DNA of 64,000 nucleotides from Candidatus Poribacteria bacterium (GTDB lineage: Bacteria; Poribacteria; WGA-4E; WGA-3G). Positions 1-9,265 of the stretch are shown here, piece after piece (the first letter of the stretch is position 1; every line of letters begins with the position of its first letter). The translations under genes and the position numbers were made by a program. The stretch is from NCBI GenBank assembly GCA_022821495.1, contig JAJEDN010000023.1, positions 62,001 through 126,000 of the forward strand. The letters are read 5' to 3'. The notes under the pieces were generated by a model, which was not told the DNA's origin, did no database searches, and saw only the letters and a list, made by a program, of their open reading frames with translations.

Positions 1-1080
1 GAAGGGAAACCGCAACGCAAATTGAAGGATGAACAAGCCTTGGCAACGGTGCTTTGGGCAGGGATGGATAGCCAGTATTTCAGCGCGCTGCTGATCCCGG
101 ATCCCGAACTCGCAGCAACATATAAACTCACGGAGACACCGCAAGCAAACGCCGTAACAGATATTTCTGTTACCGCACCGACGGACACAGCCTCGCTTGT
201 GTTGCGAAGTTTTTACCTCCAGCCTCAGCAGAAAGAGATGCATACCTTTCGGCTATACGTCGGACCGAAGGATGATACGATTCTAAAGAGCATTGAAACG
301 CCAAACGCACCAGAGGATCCGCTGCGTCTCTCCAAAATTATTGACTTCGGGTTCTTTTGGCCCATCGCCTGGGGGATGCTCTGGGTATTCAAAGGGTTAC
401 ACGCTGTCTTTGGAAACTACGGACTCGCGATTATCCTGTTGACTGCTTTGGTGAAGTTAGTCTCTTATCCGTTCACGCGTAAAGCGCACAATTCCATGAA
501 GAAGATGCAGAAACTGCAACCGCAGCTGCTGGAATTGAAGGAAAAATACAGGGATGATCCACAGAAACTCAATCGCGCAACAATGCGCCTCTATAAAGAA
601 AACGGTGTCAACCCGTTAGGCGGTTGTATCCCGTGGCTCCCACAAATCCCGATCTTTTGGGCACTTTTCGCACTCCTCGGAAGTGCTGTAGAGTTGCGCG
701 GGGCACCGTTCTTGCTTTGGATTGATGATCTTTCTGCACCAGACACTTTAGTTGAGCTGCCGTTCACGATACCCTTGCTCGTCACAGAGATAGATGCCAT
801 CCGCTTATTACCGATCATAAACGGTCTCACAACGTGGCTCCAACAGAAATTTGTCGGCAATATGACACCTACAACGGATAACATGCAAGCGAAATTAATG
901 CAATTTATGCCGCTTATCTTTATCTTTATTTTTTACAACTGGGCATCGGGGTTCGTATTGTATTGGTTGTGCAACAATGTATTCACGATAGCACAGCAAT
1001 ACATACAAAACCGGAACGCCACTGACGAGGAACCCGTCACAACAGCAGATACGAAAAAACGGAACAACGCCAAATCGTAG
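1..1080 (+). CDS. yidC: YidC/Oxa1 membrane protein insertase, 5' end off window
   Basis: This inserts and folds inner-membrane proteins, alone or with SecYEG. The frame is open from base 1, so the start and the N-terminal membrane segment and most of the periplasmic domain lie upstream; the TTG at 22 is probably internal. What is visible is the end of the periplasmic beta domain (to about residue 105), then the conserved 60KD_IMP core with hydrophobic segments at roughly 112-135, 137-150, 225-245 and 290-330, the basic cytoplasmic loop (KAHNSMKKMQKLQPQ) and the family's GGCIPWLPQIPIFWALF stretch. It is followed by jag and mnmE, a widely conserved order near chromosome origins. Confidence 0.95.
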   Translation, partial: EGKPQRKLKDEQALATVLWAGMDSQYFSALLIPDPELAATYKLTETPQANAVTDISVTAPTDTASLVLRSFYLQPQQKEMHTFRLYVGPKDDTILKSIETPNAPEDPLRLSKIIDFGFFWPIAWGMLWVFKGLHAVFGNYGLAIILLTALVKLVSYPFTRKAHNSMKKMQKLQPQLLELKEKYRDDPQKLNRATMRLYKENGVNPLGGCIPWLPQIPIFWALFALLGSAVELRGAPFLLWIDDLSAPDTLVELPFTIPLLVTEIDAIRLLPIINGLTTWLQQKFVGNMTPTTDNMQAKLMQFMPLIFIFIFYNWASGFVLYWLCNNVFTIAQQYIQNRNATDEEPVTTADTKKRNNAKS

Positions 1081-1138
1081 TAAAACGCATCAGCGACTTC
1101 ACTGCCGGGAATCTAAAAATATTAGGAGGATATAATCT

Positions 1139-1765
1139 GTGCAACACTATATTGAAGCCGAAGGCGACACAGTGGAGGAAGCAATTGAACTGGCACTCAA
1201 CGAACTCGAAGCGACTCGCGAACAAGTTACAATCGACATCGTCAGTGAACCTACCAAAGGTATCCTGAATTTCGGTGCGAAGCCTGCGAAGATCCGAGCC
1301 ACGCTCAAGCAAGATGTCTCTACTGCGCCAGAGACGATCCTGAAGGAGATGCTGAACCGGATGCAAATTGATGCCGAAATTGAGACCGAATTCGTTGACG
1401 GAAGCACGCATCTGAATATCCTCACAGAAACGCCTGCCTTGCTCATCGGAAAACACGGGCAGACGCTGGATGCCATTGAACGGATTCTTAATTGTATCAT
1501 TAATAAAGCGTCTCTCGTCAAAAGACGGGTGTTTGTTGATACACAAGGCTATCGGAAACGTCGAGAGGAACGGCTCGTTGAAATGGCGCGCGAAGTCGCA
1601 GAGAAAGTCAAATATACGGATCGGGATGTCGTTCTTGCACCGATGTCCGCACGCGACCGGCGCATCATTCATGTCACCTTAAAAGAAGACGGTGTCGTGT
1701 TCACTTATAGCCAAGGTGACGGCGAGATGCGGCGCGTCGTCGTTACAACACAGCAACAATCCTAA
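1139..1765 (+). CDS. jag: Jag/KhpB-type RNA-binding protein (Jag_N, KH, R3H)
   Basis: A cytoplasmic RNA-binding protein, called SpoIIIJ-associated protein or KhpB/EloR in other bacteria, linked there to cell elongation. It has a Jag_N domain (about 1-50, with the YIEAEGDTVEEAIELAL pattern), a KH domain (about 75-150, including LLIGKHGQTLDAIERIL with the GKHG variant of the GxxG loop) and a C-terminal R3H domain (RDRRIIH, about 172-178). The start is GTG at 1139, chosen because AGGAGGA at 1124-1130 sits 8 nt upstream. It lies 58 nt after yidC and is probably cotranscribed with it. Length 208 aa is normal for the family. Confidence 0.93.
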   Translation: MQHYIEAEGDTVEEAIELALNELEATREQVTIDIVSEPTKGILNFGAKPAKIRATLKQDVSTAPETILKEMLNRMQIDAEIETEFVDGSTHLNILTETPALLIGKHGQTLDAIERILNCIINKASLVKRRVFVDTQGYRKRREERLVEMAREVAEKVKYTDRDVVLAPMSARDRRIIHVTLKEDGVVFTYSQGDGEMRRVVVTTQQQS

Positions 1766-1855
1766 GGTCGGGGTTGTGCCAAATTAAAAAATTAATTCTC
1801 ATAAAGTCTGTGCTACAAAGGCAGCGACTTAGGGTATATGTGTTGGGTTCGATAA

Positions 1856-3244
1856 ATGAAATTCCACGATACGATTGCAGCCATCGCAACAGCACGCGGG
1901 GAAGCCGGTATCGGCATTGTTCGAGTGAGCGGCTCCCTTGCACTACCGATTGCTGCTGAATTGTTCCGTTCACCGCGCGGCATCTCCGCAACCGAACTGC
2001 CAACGCATACACTGACTTATGGACACGTCATCGATACAACGGCAGCCGATGAAGTTATTGATGAAGTTCTACTCGGTGTTATGCACGCACCGAGAACGTA
2101 TACCGGCGAAGACATCATCGAATTTAATTGCCACGGCGGAATAGTCCCACTTACAGCAGTGTTGAACCTTGTAGTGAAAAACGGGGCACGGATAGCAGAG
2201 CCTGGTGAATTTACAAAACGCGCGTTCCTTAACGGCAGACTCGATCTCGCACAAGCCGAAGCCGTTGCAGAACTCATCGCTTCAAAAACAGACCTGAGCC
2301 GGAAAATCGCTATAGAGGTGCTCGCTGGTAAACTTTCTGATACCGTAAATCGTTTGAGTGATCGACTTGCAGGCTTACTTGCGGAAATCGAGGCGTCTAT
2401 TGATTTCCCTGAAGAAGATCTCGATTTCATGAAGGTGGAGGCGCAACTCGAAACCGCACGCACAATTCAGACCGACTTAACGACACTCCTCGAAACCGCC
2501 GACGAGGGTAGACTTATCACGGAGGGGGTCAATGTTGCGATACTCGGTAAGCCGAACGTCGGAAAATCGAGCCTCCTCAACGCACTTGTTGGAACGACGC
2601 GCGCAATCGTAACAGACATCCCCGGCACCACGCGCGATACGATTGAAGAGACGGTTAACATCGGCGGGATTCCGTTGAAACTCATCGACACGGCTGGGAT
2701 CCGACAGACGGATGATATTGTAGAGCAACACGGCGTTGAACGGAGCAGAGCGGTGCGGGACAGAGCGGAATTGCTGTTGCTGCTGTTTGATGCATCACAA
2801 TCACTGAACGATGCCGATCTGGAACTCTTACAGATCGCGCGATCTGCCAAGGCAATTCTTATTCTTAACAAAATTGACCTACCTGTTGTGACGGCACCGA
2901 TGGCACTGCTTGCACACTGCCCGGAGAAACGGGTTGTAGAAACAGCGATTCCTGAAGGGAAGGGACTTGAGAAGTTAAAAGCCGCTGTCTCTGAGGAACT
3001 CCTTGGCGGCGAATTGCGTGTCGGCGAATCGCCAATTGTGACAAACGCTCGCCATCAGGAAGCACTCCGGCGGGCCGGTGAAGGGCTTGGTTATGCGATA
3101 GAGAGCCTCGAAAACGGCATGCCCCCTGATCTCGTCGCTGTGGATCTGCGAATCGGTCTTGACGGTCTCGGTGACATTGTCGGCAAAACAACAACTGAGG
3201 ATATTCTCGATAGGATTTTCTCACAATTCTGTGTTGGAAAGTAA
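1856..3244 (+). CDS. mnmE: tRNA modification GTPase MnmE (TrmE)
   Basis: With MnmG it installs the (carboxymethyl)aminomethyl group at U34 of certain tRNAs. The protein has an N-terminal formyl-THF-binding domain (about 1-120), a helical domain, and an inserted G domain (about 215-380) with G1 GKPNVGKSS, G2 GTTRD, G3 DTAG and G4 NKID. It ends in FCVGK, a variant of the family's C-[IL]-G-K motif whose Cys is catalytically important. Length 462 aa is typical. mnmG (gidA), often adjacent, is not in this window. No clear Shine-Dalgarno is seen before the ATG, but the start matches the family N-terminus (DTIAAIATARGEAGIGIVR). Confidence 0.96.
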   Translation: MKFHDTIAAIATARGEAGIGIVRVSGSLALPIAAELFRSPRGISATELPTHTLTYGHVIDTTAADEVIDEVLLGVMHAPRTYTGEDIIEFNCHGGIVPLTAVLNLVVKNGARIAEPGEFTKRAFLNGRLDLAQAEAVAELIASKTDLSRKIAIEVLAGKLSDTVNRLSDRLAGLLAEIEASIDFPEEDLDFMKVEAQLETARTIQTDLTTLLETADEGRLITEGVNVAILGKPNVGKSSLLNALVGTTRAIVTDIPGTTRDTIEETVNIGGIPLKLIDTAGIRQTDDIVEQHGVERSRAVRDRAELLLLLFDASQSLNDADLELLQIARSAKAILILNKIDLPVVTAPMALLAHCPEKRVVETAIPEGKGLEKLKAAVSEELLGGELRVGESPIVTNARHQEALRRAGEGLGYAIESLENGMPPDLVAVDLRIGLDGLGDIVGKTTTEDILDRIFSQFCVGK

Positions 3245-3424
3245 CGTCTGTTGCATTAGAGGCGTATAGAAATATGAGTTGAGCGGAGCTATTATATTTA
3301 TCGTAGATTATAGAACACCGCGAAAAATTGCTAACTTGGCTATTGGAACTTTTAGTGTGATACGGTGTGTCTATTTCTGCTCGTCAGCGGAAAGGCACAG
3401 TCTCACAAAGGAGTAATTAATATT

Positions 3425-3622
3425 ATGTTAGCCACAAAACAACAGTGGTGCCCACGCTGCAAAAGGCATGTCCAAACAGAACAGAAGCAGTCCAGTGTTG
3501 GCAGACAGAAACAACTCGTCAGGGTTACCATTACCTGCTTCAAGTGTCGTACAACGCTATCGAGCAAAACAACCAGCGCAGCTGCACTCGAAGAGAGCGA
3601 AGCCGATGCAACCGAACAATAG
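3425..3622 (+). CDS. Small zinc-ribbon protein
   Basis: A 65-residue protein with two CxxC knuckles (CPRC at about 9-12 and CFKC at about 39-42) flanking a basic middle, the pattern of a zinc ribbon, and an acidic Ala/Glu tail. The start at 3425 is chosen over the in-frame upstream ATG at 3365 because AAAGGAG at 3408-3413 lies about 11 nt before it and the knuckle then starts close to the N-terminus. It resembles the nucleic-acid-associated small zinc ribbons but I do not recognise a named family. It lies 51 nt upstream of the candidate selenoprotein and may share its transcript. Confidence 0.6.
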   Translation: MLATKQQWCPRCKRHVQTEQKQSSVGRQKQLVRVTITCFKCRTTLSSKTTSAAALEESEADATEQ

Positions 3623-3673
3623 CACGCAGACCGCTGATAAATGATAATTAATAACCACTAAAGGAGAAAACTG

Positions 3674-4588
3674 ATGTTTAATTTTGTTTTTCGCCGCATC
3701 TCATTTGGAATCTTATTACTGATGATGGGGCTAATACCCGCACACATTGCGACTGCAGGCGTTGAATGGGGAAAATCACTTAAGGACGGTATGAAAGAAG
3801 CCGAGAAAACTGGCAAACCCGTTATGCTCGACTTCTACACCGACTGGTGAGGCGCGTGCCGTCAGCTGGATGCTGAAACCTTTACAGATGACCGCATCGT
3901 TGAACTCTCGAAAAAATTCATTACCATCAAGGTCAACCCAGAGAACCAAGAACAGCCTGAGAATATGAAAGCCGTCATGCAGTATGAGGTTACTGGGTAC
4001 CCGACAATTGTCTTCGCGAGCTCGGATGGCGGGATGATTGCCAAACATATCGGTCTCATCTCTCCAAAAGATTTTGAACCGGTGATAGAAGGTGCTTTGG
4101 CGAAAGAGGAAGCCTTCAAAGAGAAACTCGCTGCACTTCAGGAAACGCCGGACGATGCCAAACTTAACGCACAGGTGGCACATACCTATCTCGAACGCGC
4201 GCAGCTTGAAAAAGCACTCCCGCTCACCGAGAAGGCATTTAAACACGATCCGAAAAATACCACAGGGCTACTCCCAGAATTGCATAACCGCTTAGGACTT
4301 GCTTACGGTACTATGGTTGAGAGTGTTATGGTGAGAGACACTGAAAAAGCTGAGATGTACTATAAAAAGGCGGTTTCTCACTTTACAATCGTGATAGACA
4401 AGTACCCGAAAAGCGAGGCTAATGAACACGCTCAATATTATCTCGGCGTGACGCATGCCGTCAAAGGGAATTTTGATGATGCGGTTTCGGTACTTGAGAA
4501 GTTAGCCAATCATGCTACTGATGGAAATGTCAAACAGAACGCTGAAGTGATGCTGGAGCGGGTGAAAGATTTGGCGAACGCCAACTAA
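3674..4588 (+). CDS. Thioredoxin-fold TPR protein, candidate selenoprotein (in-frame TGA at active-site Cys)
   Basis: The frame runs from ATG 3674 (AAGGAG at 3661-3666) to TAA 4588, 304 codons plus stop, interrupted only by TGA at 3848-3850, codon 59. Around it the protein reads DFYTDW-(TGA)-GACRQLDAETF, where thioredoxin-like proteins have WCxxC, so the TGA stands exactly at the first (nucleophilic) Cys. The rest of the fold is intact, with GYPTIVF supplying the cis-Pro. Residues 1-28 form a signal peptide, so the product acts outside the cytoplasm; the C-terminal half (about 155-300) is TPR-like helices. If TGA is read as selenocysteine this is a redox enzyme with a U-x-x-C site; if not, a one-base nonsense mutation has broken the gene, because the next ATG (3965) leaves out the active site. 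Confidence 0.72.
3848..3880 (+). promoter_or_regulatory. Candidate bacterial SECIS element after in-frame TGA
   Basis: Directly downstream of TGA 3848-3850, bases 3862-3866 (TCAGC) can pair with 3872-3876 (GCTGA) around the five-base loop TGGAT (3867-3871). The loop starts 16 nt after the TGA and has G as its second base. These features meet the usual description of bacterial SECIS elements (apical loop 16-37 nt after UGA, G among the first two loop bases, stem of at least 4 bp). GGT 3846-3848 and ACC 3878-3880 could add a lower helix. The stem is short and was folded by eye. Confidence 0.5.
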
Positions 4589-4598
4589 CGATTTCAAG

Positions 4599-5312
4599 CT
4601 ACGGTTCCATTAACGCTGTAATCTCCTGCAGGGTCAGCAATCGATATTGCCCCTGTGGGAGGTTACCTAACCGCAAGTTGCCGATCCTGATCCGCTTCAA
4701 ACGAATCACGGCATGCCCGACCGCTTTAAACATCAGACGCACCTGCCGTTTTTTCCCCTCGTGAATTACCACCTCAAACTGCGTTGACGCACCATCTTTG
4801 CTTGCCTTTAAACGCTTAACCTTCGCGGGTGCCGTTGTGCCGCTCGGTATGGTGACACCTTCACGCAATCGCTGAACTGCCTCATCATTCGGCGTGCCTT
4901 GCACCCATGTGAGATAGGTTTTTTCTATCTCATGGCTCGGATGTAGCAGCCGATAGGCGAAGTCCCCATCGTTTGTGAAGAGGAGCAGCCCCTCTGTCTC
5001 TAAATCCAAACGTCCGACTGGATAGAGACTCTCAGGTAGTTCATTGACAAGGTTCATAACAGTCGGTCGCCCGCGTTCATCGCTGCGCGTCGTCAGGTAG
5101 CCCGGGGGTTTATTCAGCATCAGATAGATGTGTTCCGTTAGCGGTTCCACCGGTTTCCCGTCAAATTCGACAGTATCTGTCTCCACGTTAATCGGGTGTC
5201 CCGGAACGAGAACAGGTTCGCCGTTGACAGTGACCAACCCGGCTTGGATACTCTTTTTCACCGCCCGTCGGGAGGCGATGCCTGAGGTAGCAATATACTT
5301 TTCAAGTCTCAT
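4599..5312 (-). CDS. RsuA/RluB/RluE/RluF-family pseudouridine synthase
   Basis: It isomerises a uridine in ribosomal RNA to pseudouridine. The N-terminus is an S4 RNA-binding domain (MRLEKYIATSGIASRRAVKKSI, about 1-50) and the rest the catalytic domain with the GRLDLETEGLLLFTNDG motif containing the catalytic Asp, and the KKRQVRLM motif near residue 185. I chose ATG 5312, which overlaps the stop of the preceding HAD gene as ATGA; an in-frame GTG at 5327 would add five residues. It is the last gene of a minus-strand run from gdh, and its stop lies 10 nt from that of the convergent thioredoxin gene. The exact subfamily (RluB or RsuA) is not resolved. Confidence 0.9.
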   Translation of the reverse strand: MRLEKYIATSGIASRRAVKKSIQAGLVTVNGEPVLVPGHPINVETDTVEFDGKPVEPLTEHIYLMLNKPPGYLTTRSDERGRPTVMNLVNELPESLYPVGRLDLETEGLLLFTNDGDFAYRLLHPSHEIEKTYLTWVQGTPNDEAVQRLREGVTIPSGTTAPAKVKRLKASKDGASTQFEVVIHEGKKRQVRLMFKAVGHAVIRLKRIRIGNLRLGNLPQGQYRLLTLQEITALMEP

Positions 5313-5950
5313 TGTTCTATCTGCCACCCTTTCTCTATCGCGATACGACGCAATTTTTCGTCGGGGTTAACAGCAACCGGGTGCCCAAACAATTCCAACT
5401 TGTACGCATCTGTATGGTGGTTTCCATACGCGTAGGAACGGCTGAGGTCGAACTCGTGTTCAGTTGCGAGTTGCTGCGCGAGTTTCGCCTTATTTTCTGC
5501 AAAAGGGTGCAACCCGACCCGTTGTCCTGTGAGTTTTCCATCGACAACTTCGAGTTCGTGTGCAACCATCAAGTCTGTCTGAAAGTATTCATGGAACGGT
5601 TGAACGAGGAAGGACAACGAGCCCGACATCAAGATGACCGTCCGTCCCTCGGCGCGATGTGTGTGTATCAATTCAGCGATATGGGGTGCGATGCTCGGAC
5701 GGAGGGTATCGACAAAGCAGCGTCGCGTAATCTCATGGAGATGTTCCTGTTCTAAACCGCGAAGATAGACTTTGTTAGGTTTTGCTGCTAACAGCGACTT
5801 AACTTTCAGAAAATTGGATATCCATGCGAGCAGATTCGGTATGGGGATCTCACCGTGGCTCAGCATATATGACAGAAAGACCTGCTCTGAGGAGACACGA
5901 ATAATCGTGCCGTCTAAATCGAAGACTGCGCATGTTTTAGATGTTGTCAT
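5309..5950 (-). CDS. HAD-family (PSPase-like, subfamily IB) hydrolase
   Basis: A cytoplasmic phosphatase of the haloacid dehalogenase superfamily. Motif I is DLDGTII near residue 12, motif II the SGS in ILMSGSLSFL (about 108), and motif III/IV the YAYGNHHTDAYKLELFG stretch (about 172-188), where the usual GDSxxD is replaced by GNHHTD, keeping one Asp. Length (213 aa) and the helical cap fit the IB group (SerB, and related lipid or sugar phosphatases). The substrate cannot be read from sequence. It overlaps pdxJ upstream (ATGA) and rluB-like downstream (ATGA), so the three are translationally coupled. Confidence 0.85.
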   Translation of the reverse strand: MTTSKTCAVFDLDGTIIRVSSEQVFLSYMLSHGEIPIPNLLAWISNFLKVKSLLAAKPNKVYLRGLEQEHLHEITRRCFVDTLRPSIAPHIAELIHTHRAEGRTVILMSGSLSFLVQPFHEYFQTDLMVAHELEVVDGKLTGQRVGLHPFAENKAKLAQQLATEHEFDLSRSYAYGNHHTDAYKLELFGHPVAVNPDEKLRRIAIEKGWQIEQ

Positions 5951-6699
5951 GTTATCTGTTGTCCCAGGGCGCGTCGATACGCTTTAACGGCGGCTTCCAT
6001 TCCAATATAGAGCGCGTCTGCCATGAGATGGTGCCCGATAGAGACCTCAAGGAGTCCCGTTAAATTCTGCATCAGTGGCAGATTGTCCAAGTTCAAATCG
6101 TGTCCGGCGTTGACACCCAGCCCGAGATCTGCTGCCTTCATTGCTGCGGTTTCCATCAGTTCAAATTGGCGTTTAATCTCTGCCGCCGTTTCTGCCATCG
6201 CATACGGAGCGGTATAAAGTTCAATCCTATCCGCACCGATGTCGCGTGTCCGCGCGATCTGTTCAACATCCGTCCCGCTAAATAGACTGACACGGATACT
6301 CGCATCTTTCAAAGCTGCGATGATCGGTTTCAACGTGTCCCCGTCTTTGCGAATATCCCAGACAGTATGACTTGTTATCTCGCCCGACACAACAGGAACG
6401 AGAGTACATTGTGTCGGTTTCGTGCGGAGTACCATATCAATCAGGTCGGGTCTCGGATCACCTTCAATGTTGTATTCAATGGTGTTGTTTTTTTCTCTAT
6501 TAATTTCTATTAATCGTTTGGCGATGTCTTTCACATCTGTGGGTCTGATATGGCGTTCATCTTCACGCGGATGCACCGTGATACCTTGCGCACCTGCAGC
6601 GACACAGGTATCAACAGCGGTGATTAGATCCGGAATATCACCACCCCGTGAGTTTCGCAACGTTGCGACTTTGTTGACATTGACACTTAAAGCGATCAT
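5947..6699 (-). CDS. pdxJ: Pyridoxine 5'-phosphate synthase PdxJ
   Basis: It condenses 1-deoxyxylulose 5-phosphate with 3-amino-2-oxopropyl phosphate in DXP-dependent vitamin B6 synthesis. The TIM-barrel protein shows the family signatures SVNVNKVATLRNSRGG at the N-terminus, GITVHPREDERHI (about 40), YNIEGDP (about 70), CTLVPV and NAGHDLN (about 200). Start 6699 is chosen over an in-frame codon 30 bases upstream because AAAGGAAGAG precedes it at proper spacing. Length 250 aa is typical. No other pyridoxine gene is in the window. It sits 34 nt downstream of gdh and overlaps the HAD gene by ATGA. Confidence 0.95.
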   Translation of the reverse strand: MIALSVNVNKVATLRNSRGGDIPDLITAVDTCVAAGAQGITVHPREDERHIRPTDVKDIAKRLIEINREKNNTIEYNIEGDPRPDLIDMVLRTKPTQCTLVPVVSGEITSHTVWDIRKDGDTLKPIIAALKDASIRVSLFSGTDVEQIARTRDIGADRIELYTAPYAMAETAAEIKRQFELMETAAMKAADLGLGVNAGHDLNLDNLPLMQNLTGLLEVSIGHHLMADALYIGMEAAVKAYRRALGQQIT

Positions 6700-6733
6700 G
6701 TTCTCTTCCTTTATTATTGGAACTGACAACTAT

Positions 6734-8155
6734 CTATGGAAAAATCCCGAGTTGCATATAGGATTCTGCGATTTTATGGATGGCATTGATGAATGCCGCT
6801 GTTCGGCAATTCACATCATCATTTTTGCTTCTGTGTTGCATGCGGGTCTCACGCAGATCTTGATAGGCTTTTATCATCGTGTCCTGAAGCCCAGAGTTGA
6901 CCAAATCTTCTTCGTCAGCACCGTGTATTAACTGGCGTTCGTCGGCCGAGAATTGATAGCCGGTCGCTTTTTCAACAGCGTGGAGCATCGCGCGCTGCGT
7001 GCTGTCTTCAAACCGTTTGCCGAGTCGTCCGAGTTGCACGTGTGATAGATTCCGAAGCCATTCAAAATAGGAAACGGTGACACCTCCCGCGTTGAGATAA
7101 GTATCCGGAATAATCATAATCCCACGCTTTTGAAGGATTTCATCGGCGGCTGGTGTGGTCGGTCCATTCGCGGCTTCAGCGACAATAGTGGCTTTAATGT
7201 GAGGCGCGTTTTCCGCTGTGAGTTGGTTCTCAAGCGCAGCCGGCACGAGGATATCGCATTCCAACTCCAAGCCGTCGTTCGGGTTCGCGATAAGTTTGGT
7301 CCCCGGATATCCACAAATCGATCCGGTTTCTGCGCGATACATAGCAATTTTTTCGACATCAAGCCCTTGCGGATTATAGATACCACCATTTCGCTCGGTA
7401 ATCCCGATAACGCGCGCATCCGCCTCCACCAGAAACTTCGCCGCATGATACCCGACATTCCCAAACCCTTGGACGACGACGCTTTTCCCTTGTAACCCTG
7501 GCGTCAATCCAAGCGGCTTCATATCTTCAGCGATACTGCATACTTCTTCCAGACCGTAGACAACCCCACGACCGGTAGCACCCCTCCGTCCGTGAATCCC
7601 GTTTTGTTCAATCGGCTTACCCGTAACGCATGCGATTGCATTCAATTTATCGGGTGCCATTGTGATATAGGTGTCGAAAATCCATGCCATTTCCGTCTCA
7701 CTGGTTCCGAAATCCGGTGCTGGCACGTCTACCCCAGGTCCGATGTAATTTTTCTGGATCAGTTCGTATGTATAACGGCGGGTGATCCGTTCCAATTCGC
7801 TTTCCGAATACTGGCTCCTATCCAACTGGATACCGCCTTTCGCGCCACCGAACGGAACATCGACAATCGCGCATTTGTAGGTCATCAACGCCGCGAGTGC
7901 CATAATCTCATCTTCATTAACGAGCGTACTGTAACGGATACCCCCTTTCGTCGGGAGTTTGTGGTGGCTGTGTTCCGCGCGCCATCCGTGAATCGTTTCG
8001 ATAGTCCCATCGTCTCGCTTTATCGGAAACGTAAAATGGCAGGAACTATTACAAATCTTTATCTGTTCTAACAATCCCAAGGGATAATCGGTGAACTGTG
8101 CGGCTTTGTCAAAGTCCGTATTCACCTTCTGAAAAAACGAGAGACTTTCTGCCAT
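6734..8155 (-). CDS. gdhA: Glu/Leu/Phe/Val dehydrogenase (glutamate dehydrogenase)
   Basis: It interconverts glutamate with 2-oxoglutarate and ammonia using NAD(P). The dimerisation domain (about 1-190) holds [11 protein letters not shown], the GGAKGGI glycine-rich stretch with the catalytic Lys region, and VPAPDFGT with the catalytic Asp. The Rossmann domain follows, with [14 protein letters not shown] near residue 225. The [13 protein letters not shown] motif near 355 is typical. Length 473 aa is slightly longer than the common 420-450. Strict substrate preference cannot be read. It heads a minus-strand run into pdxJ, and the glnE gene further upstream links the area to nitrogen metabolism. 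Confidence 0.92.
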   Translation of the reverse strand: MAESLSFFQKVNTDFDKAAQFTDYPLGLLEQIKICNSSCHFTFPIKRDDGTIETIHGWRAEHSHHKLPTKGGIRYSTLVNEDEIMALAALMTYKCAIVDVPFGGAKGGIQLDRSQYSESELERITRRYTYELIQKNYIGPGVDVPAPDFGTSETEMAWIFDTYITMAPDKLNAIACVTGKPIEQNGIHGRRGATGRGVVYGLEEVCSIAEDMKPLGLTPGLQGKSVVVQGFGNVGYHAAKFLVEADARVIGITERNGGIYNPQGLDVEKIAMYRAETGSICGYPGTKLIANPNDGLELECDILVPAALENQLTAENAPHIKATIVAEAANGPTTPAADEILQKRGIMIIPDTYLNAGGVTVSYFEWLRNLSHVQLGRLGKRFEDSTQRAMLHAVEKATGYQFSADERQLIHGADEEDLVNSGLQDTMIKAYQDLRETRMQHRSKNDDVNCRTAAFINAIHKIAESYMQLGIFP

Positions 8156-8258
8156 AGTGTTCGACCTTAATGTAGTAATAGGCGAAGCACAGAGACCTCG
8201 CCTTACATTATAGAGCTACCTTTGTGAGACATGAGAGCTTCGTTCTTTAAAACACGTC

Positions 8259-9119
8259 CTATCGTTGCCGGATGAATTTTTGGAGCCGTGCATCCGCTTG
8301 AACCTCACCGACATAAATATCCCCATGCGAATCCAACCAGATCCCGTGTGGACATGCGAGGAACTCGCCGGGGACGGTGCTACCGAGTTCACTACCCCAT
8401 TGTGAAATGACCTCACCGTCTAATGTCATGATACTGATACGCTGCCCCAATTCAGCGATATAGACGAGATCTTCTTCGTCAATATAGATCGTGTCGGGTT
8501 GCAATAGGTCGCCCCACTCCTCGATATATTCCCCATCAAGGGTGAAGAACTGGATACGGTTGTTTTCGCGGTCAGCAACCATGAGCCTATTGCGTGGATC
8601 GACTCGGACACAATGCGGCAGGTCAAACTCACCGGGACCTGTGCCGGGCTGTCCCCACGATTTAATCAATTCGCCGTCGGGTGAGTATTTATGAATGCGG
8701 GCGTTTCCGTATCCATCGCTGATATACATTTCGCCATCGGGGCCGAGTGCGAAATCTGTCGGTTTGTTGAAGGGCTCTCCTTCCGCGCCCGGTTCGTCCG
8801 GTGTACCGAGCGTCATCAGCAGTTCACCGTCCGTAGTAAATTTGCGCATAACGTGTGTATCGCGTTCCGTACAATAGATATTATCGTCGGCATCAATAAA
8901 AATCCCGTGTGCGTCCTTGAGGATGTCATCGCCCCAAGCATTGATAAAGTTACCTTCCCGATCGAAGACGACCATCGGGTGCTCACTACGACTATAGACA
9001 TAGACGCGATCCTGTGAGTCAACGGCGACAGCCGGAACCCATCCGAATTCCCAACCTTCTGGGAGTGTCCACCAATTTTCTTGCACAGTATATTGATGTG
9101 TTCCTTGTCCAAAAATCAT
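8259..9119 (-). CDS. NHL-repeat six-bladed beta-propeller protein
   Basis: A 286-residue protein built of about five or six NHL repeats, each with the GxIxxWGxxG and DxxGNIYV-type pattern (for example FINAWGDD, HGIFIDADDNIYC, DFALGPDGEMYISDGYGNARI, CVRVDPRNRLMVADRENNRIQ, HGIWLDSHGDIYVGEV). No signal peptide is seen, so it is predicted to be cytoplasmic unless exported by an unusual route. Proteins like this include SMP-30-like lactonases and peptidyl-glycine lyase-like sequences, but catalytic residues are not clear. It is flanked by 103 nt and 146 nt gaps and is probably transcribed alone. Function unknown. Confidence 0.8.
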   Translation of the reverse strand: MIFGQGTHQYTVQENWWTLPEGWEFGWVPAVAVDSQDRVYVYSRSEHPMVVFDREGNFINAWGDDILKDAHGIFIDADDNIYCTERDTHVMRKFTTDGELLMTLGTPDEPGAEGEPFNKPTDFALGPDGEMYISDGYGNARIHKYSPDGELIKSWGQPGTGPGEFDLPHCVRVDPRNRLMVADRENNRIQFFTLDGEYIEEWGDLLQPDTIYIDEEDLVYIAELGQRISIMTLDGEVISQWGSELGSTVPGEFLACPHGIWLDSHGDIYVGEVQADARLQKFIRQR

Positions 9120-9265
9120 AAGTTTCTCCTACGCCAAAAAGAATTGGCATCTATTCTAACAGGTTTATCGCGATTACTCAAGGGAAAATTGGGAGCGGTT
9201 ATCAGTTGGCAGTACTCAGTCCTTAGTTTTCGGTTTCCGTATAAGGGCGGTATGTTTGTAGCGGC

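Noticed and set aside
1037..1672. Minus-strand frame opposite jag
   Set aside because: It mirrors the jag gene, has no RBS and no family signature.
1..3244. Replication origin with DnaA boxes
   Set aside because: The yidC-jag-mnmE order suggests closeness to an origin, but no clear cluster of DnaA boxes was found inside the window.
3848..3850. Genome-wide recoding of TGA as an amino acid
   Set aside because: TGA ends other well-defined genes (rluB-like neighbour overlap at 5309, restriction gene at 15650), so only this codon would be special.
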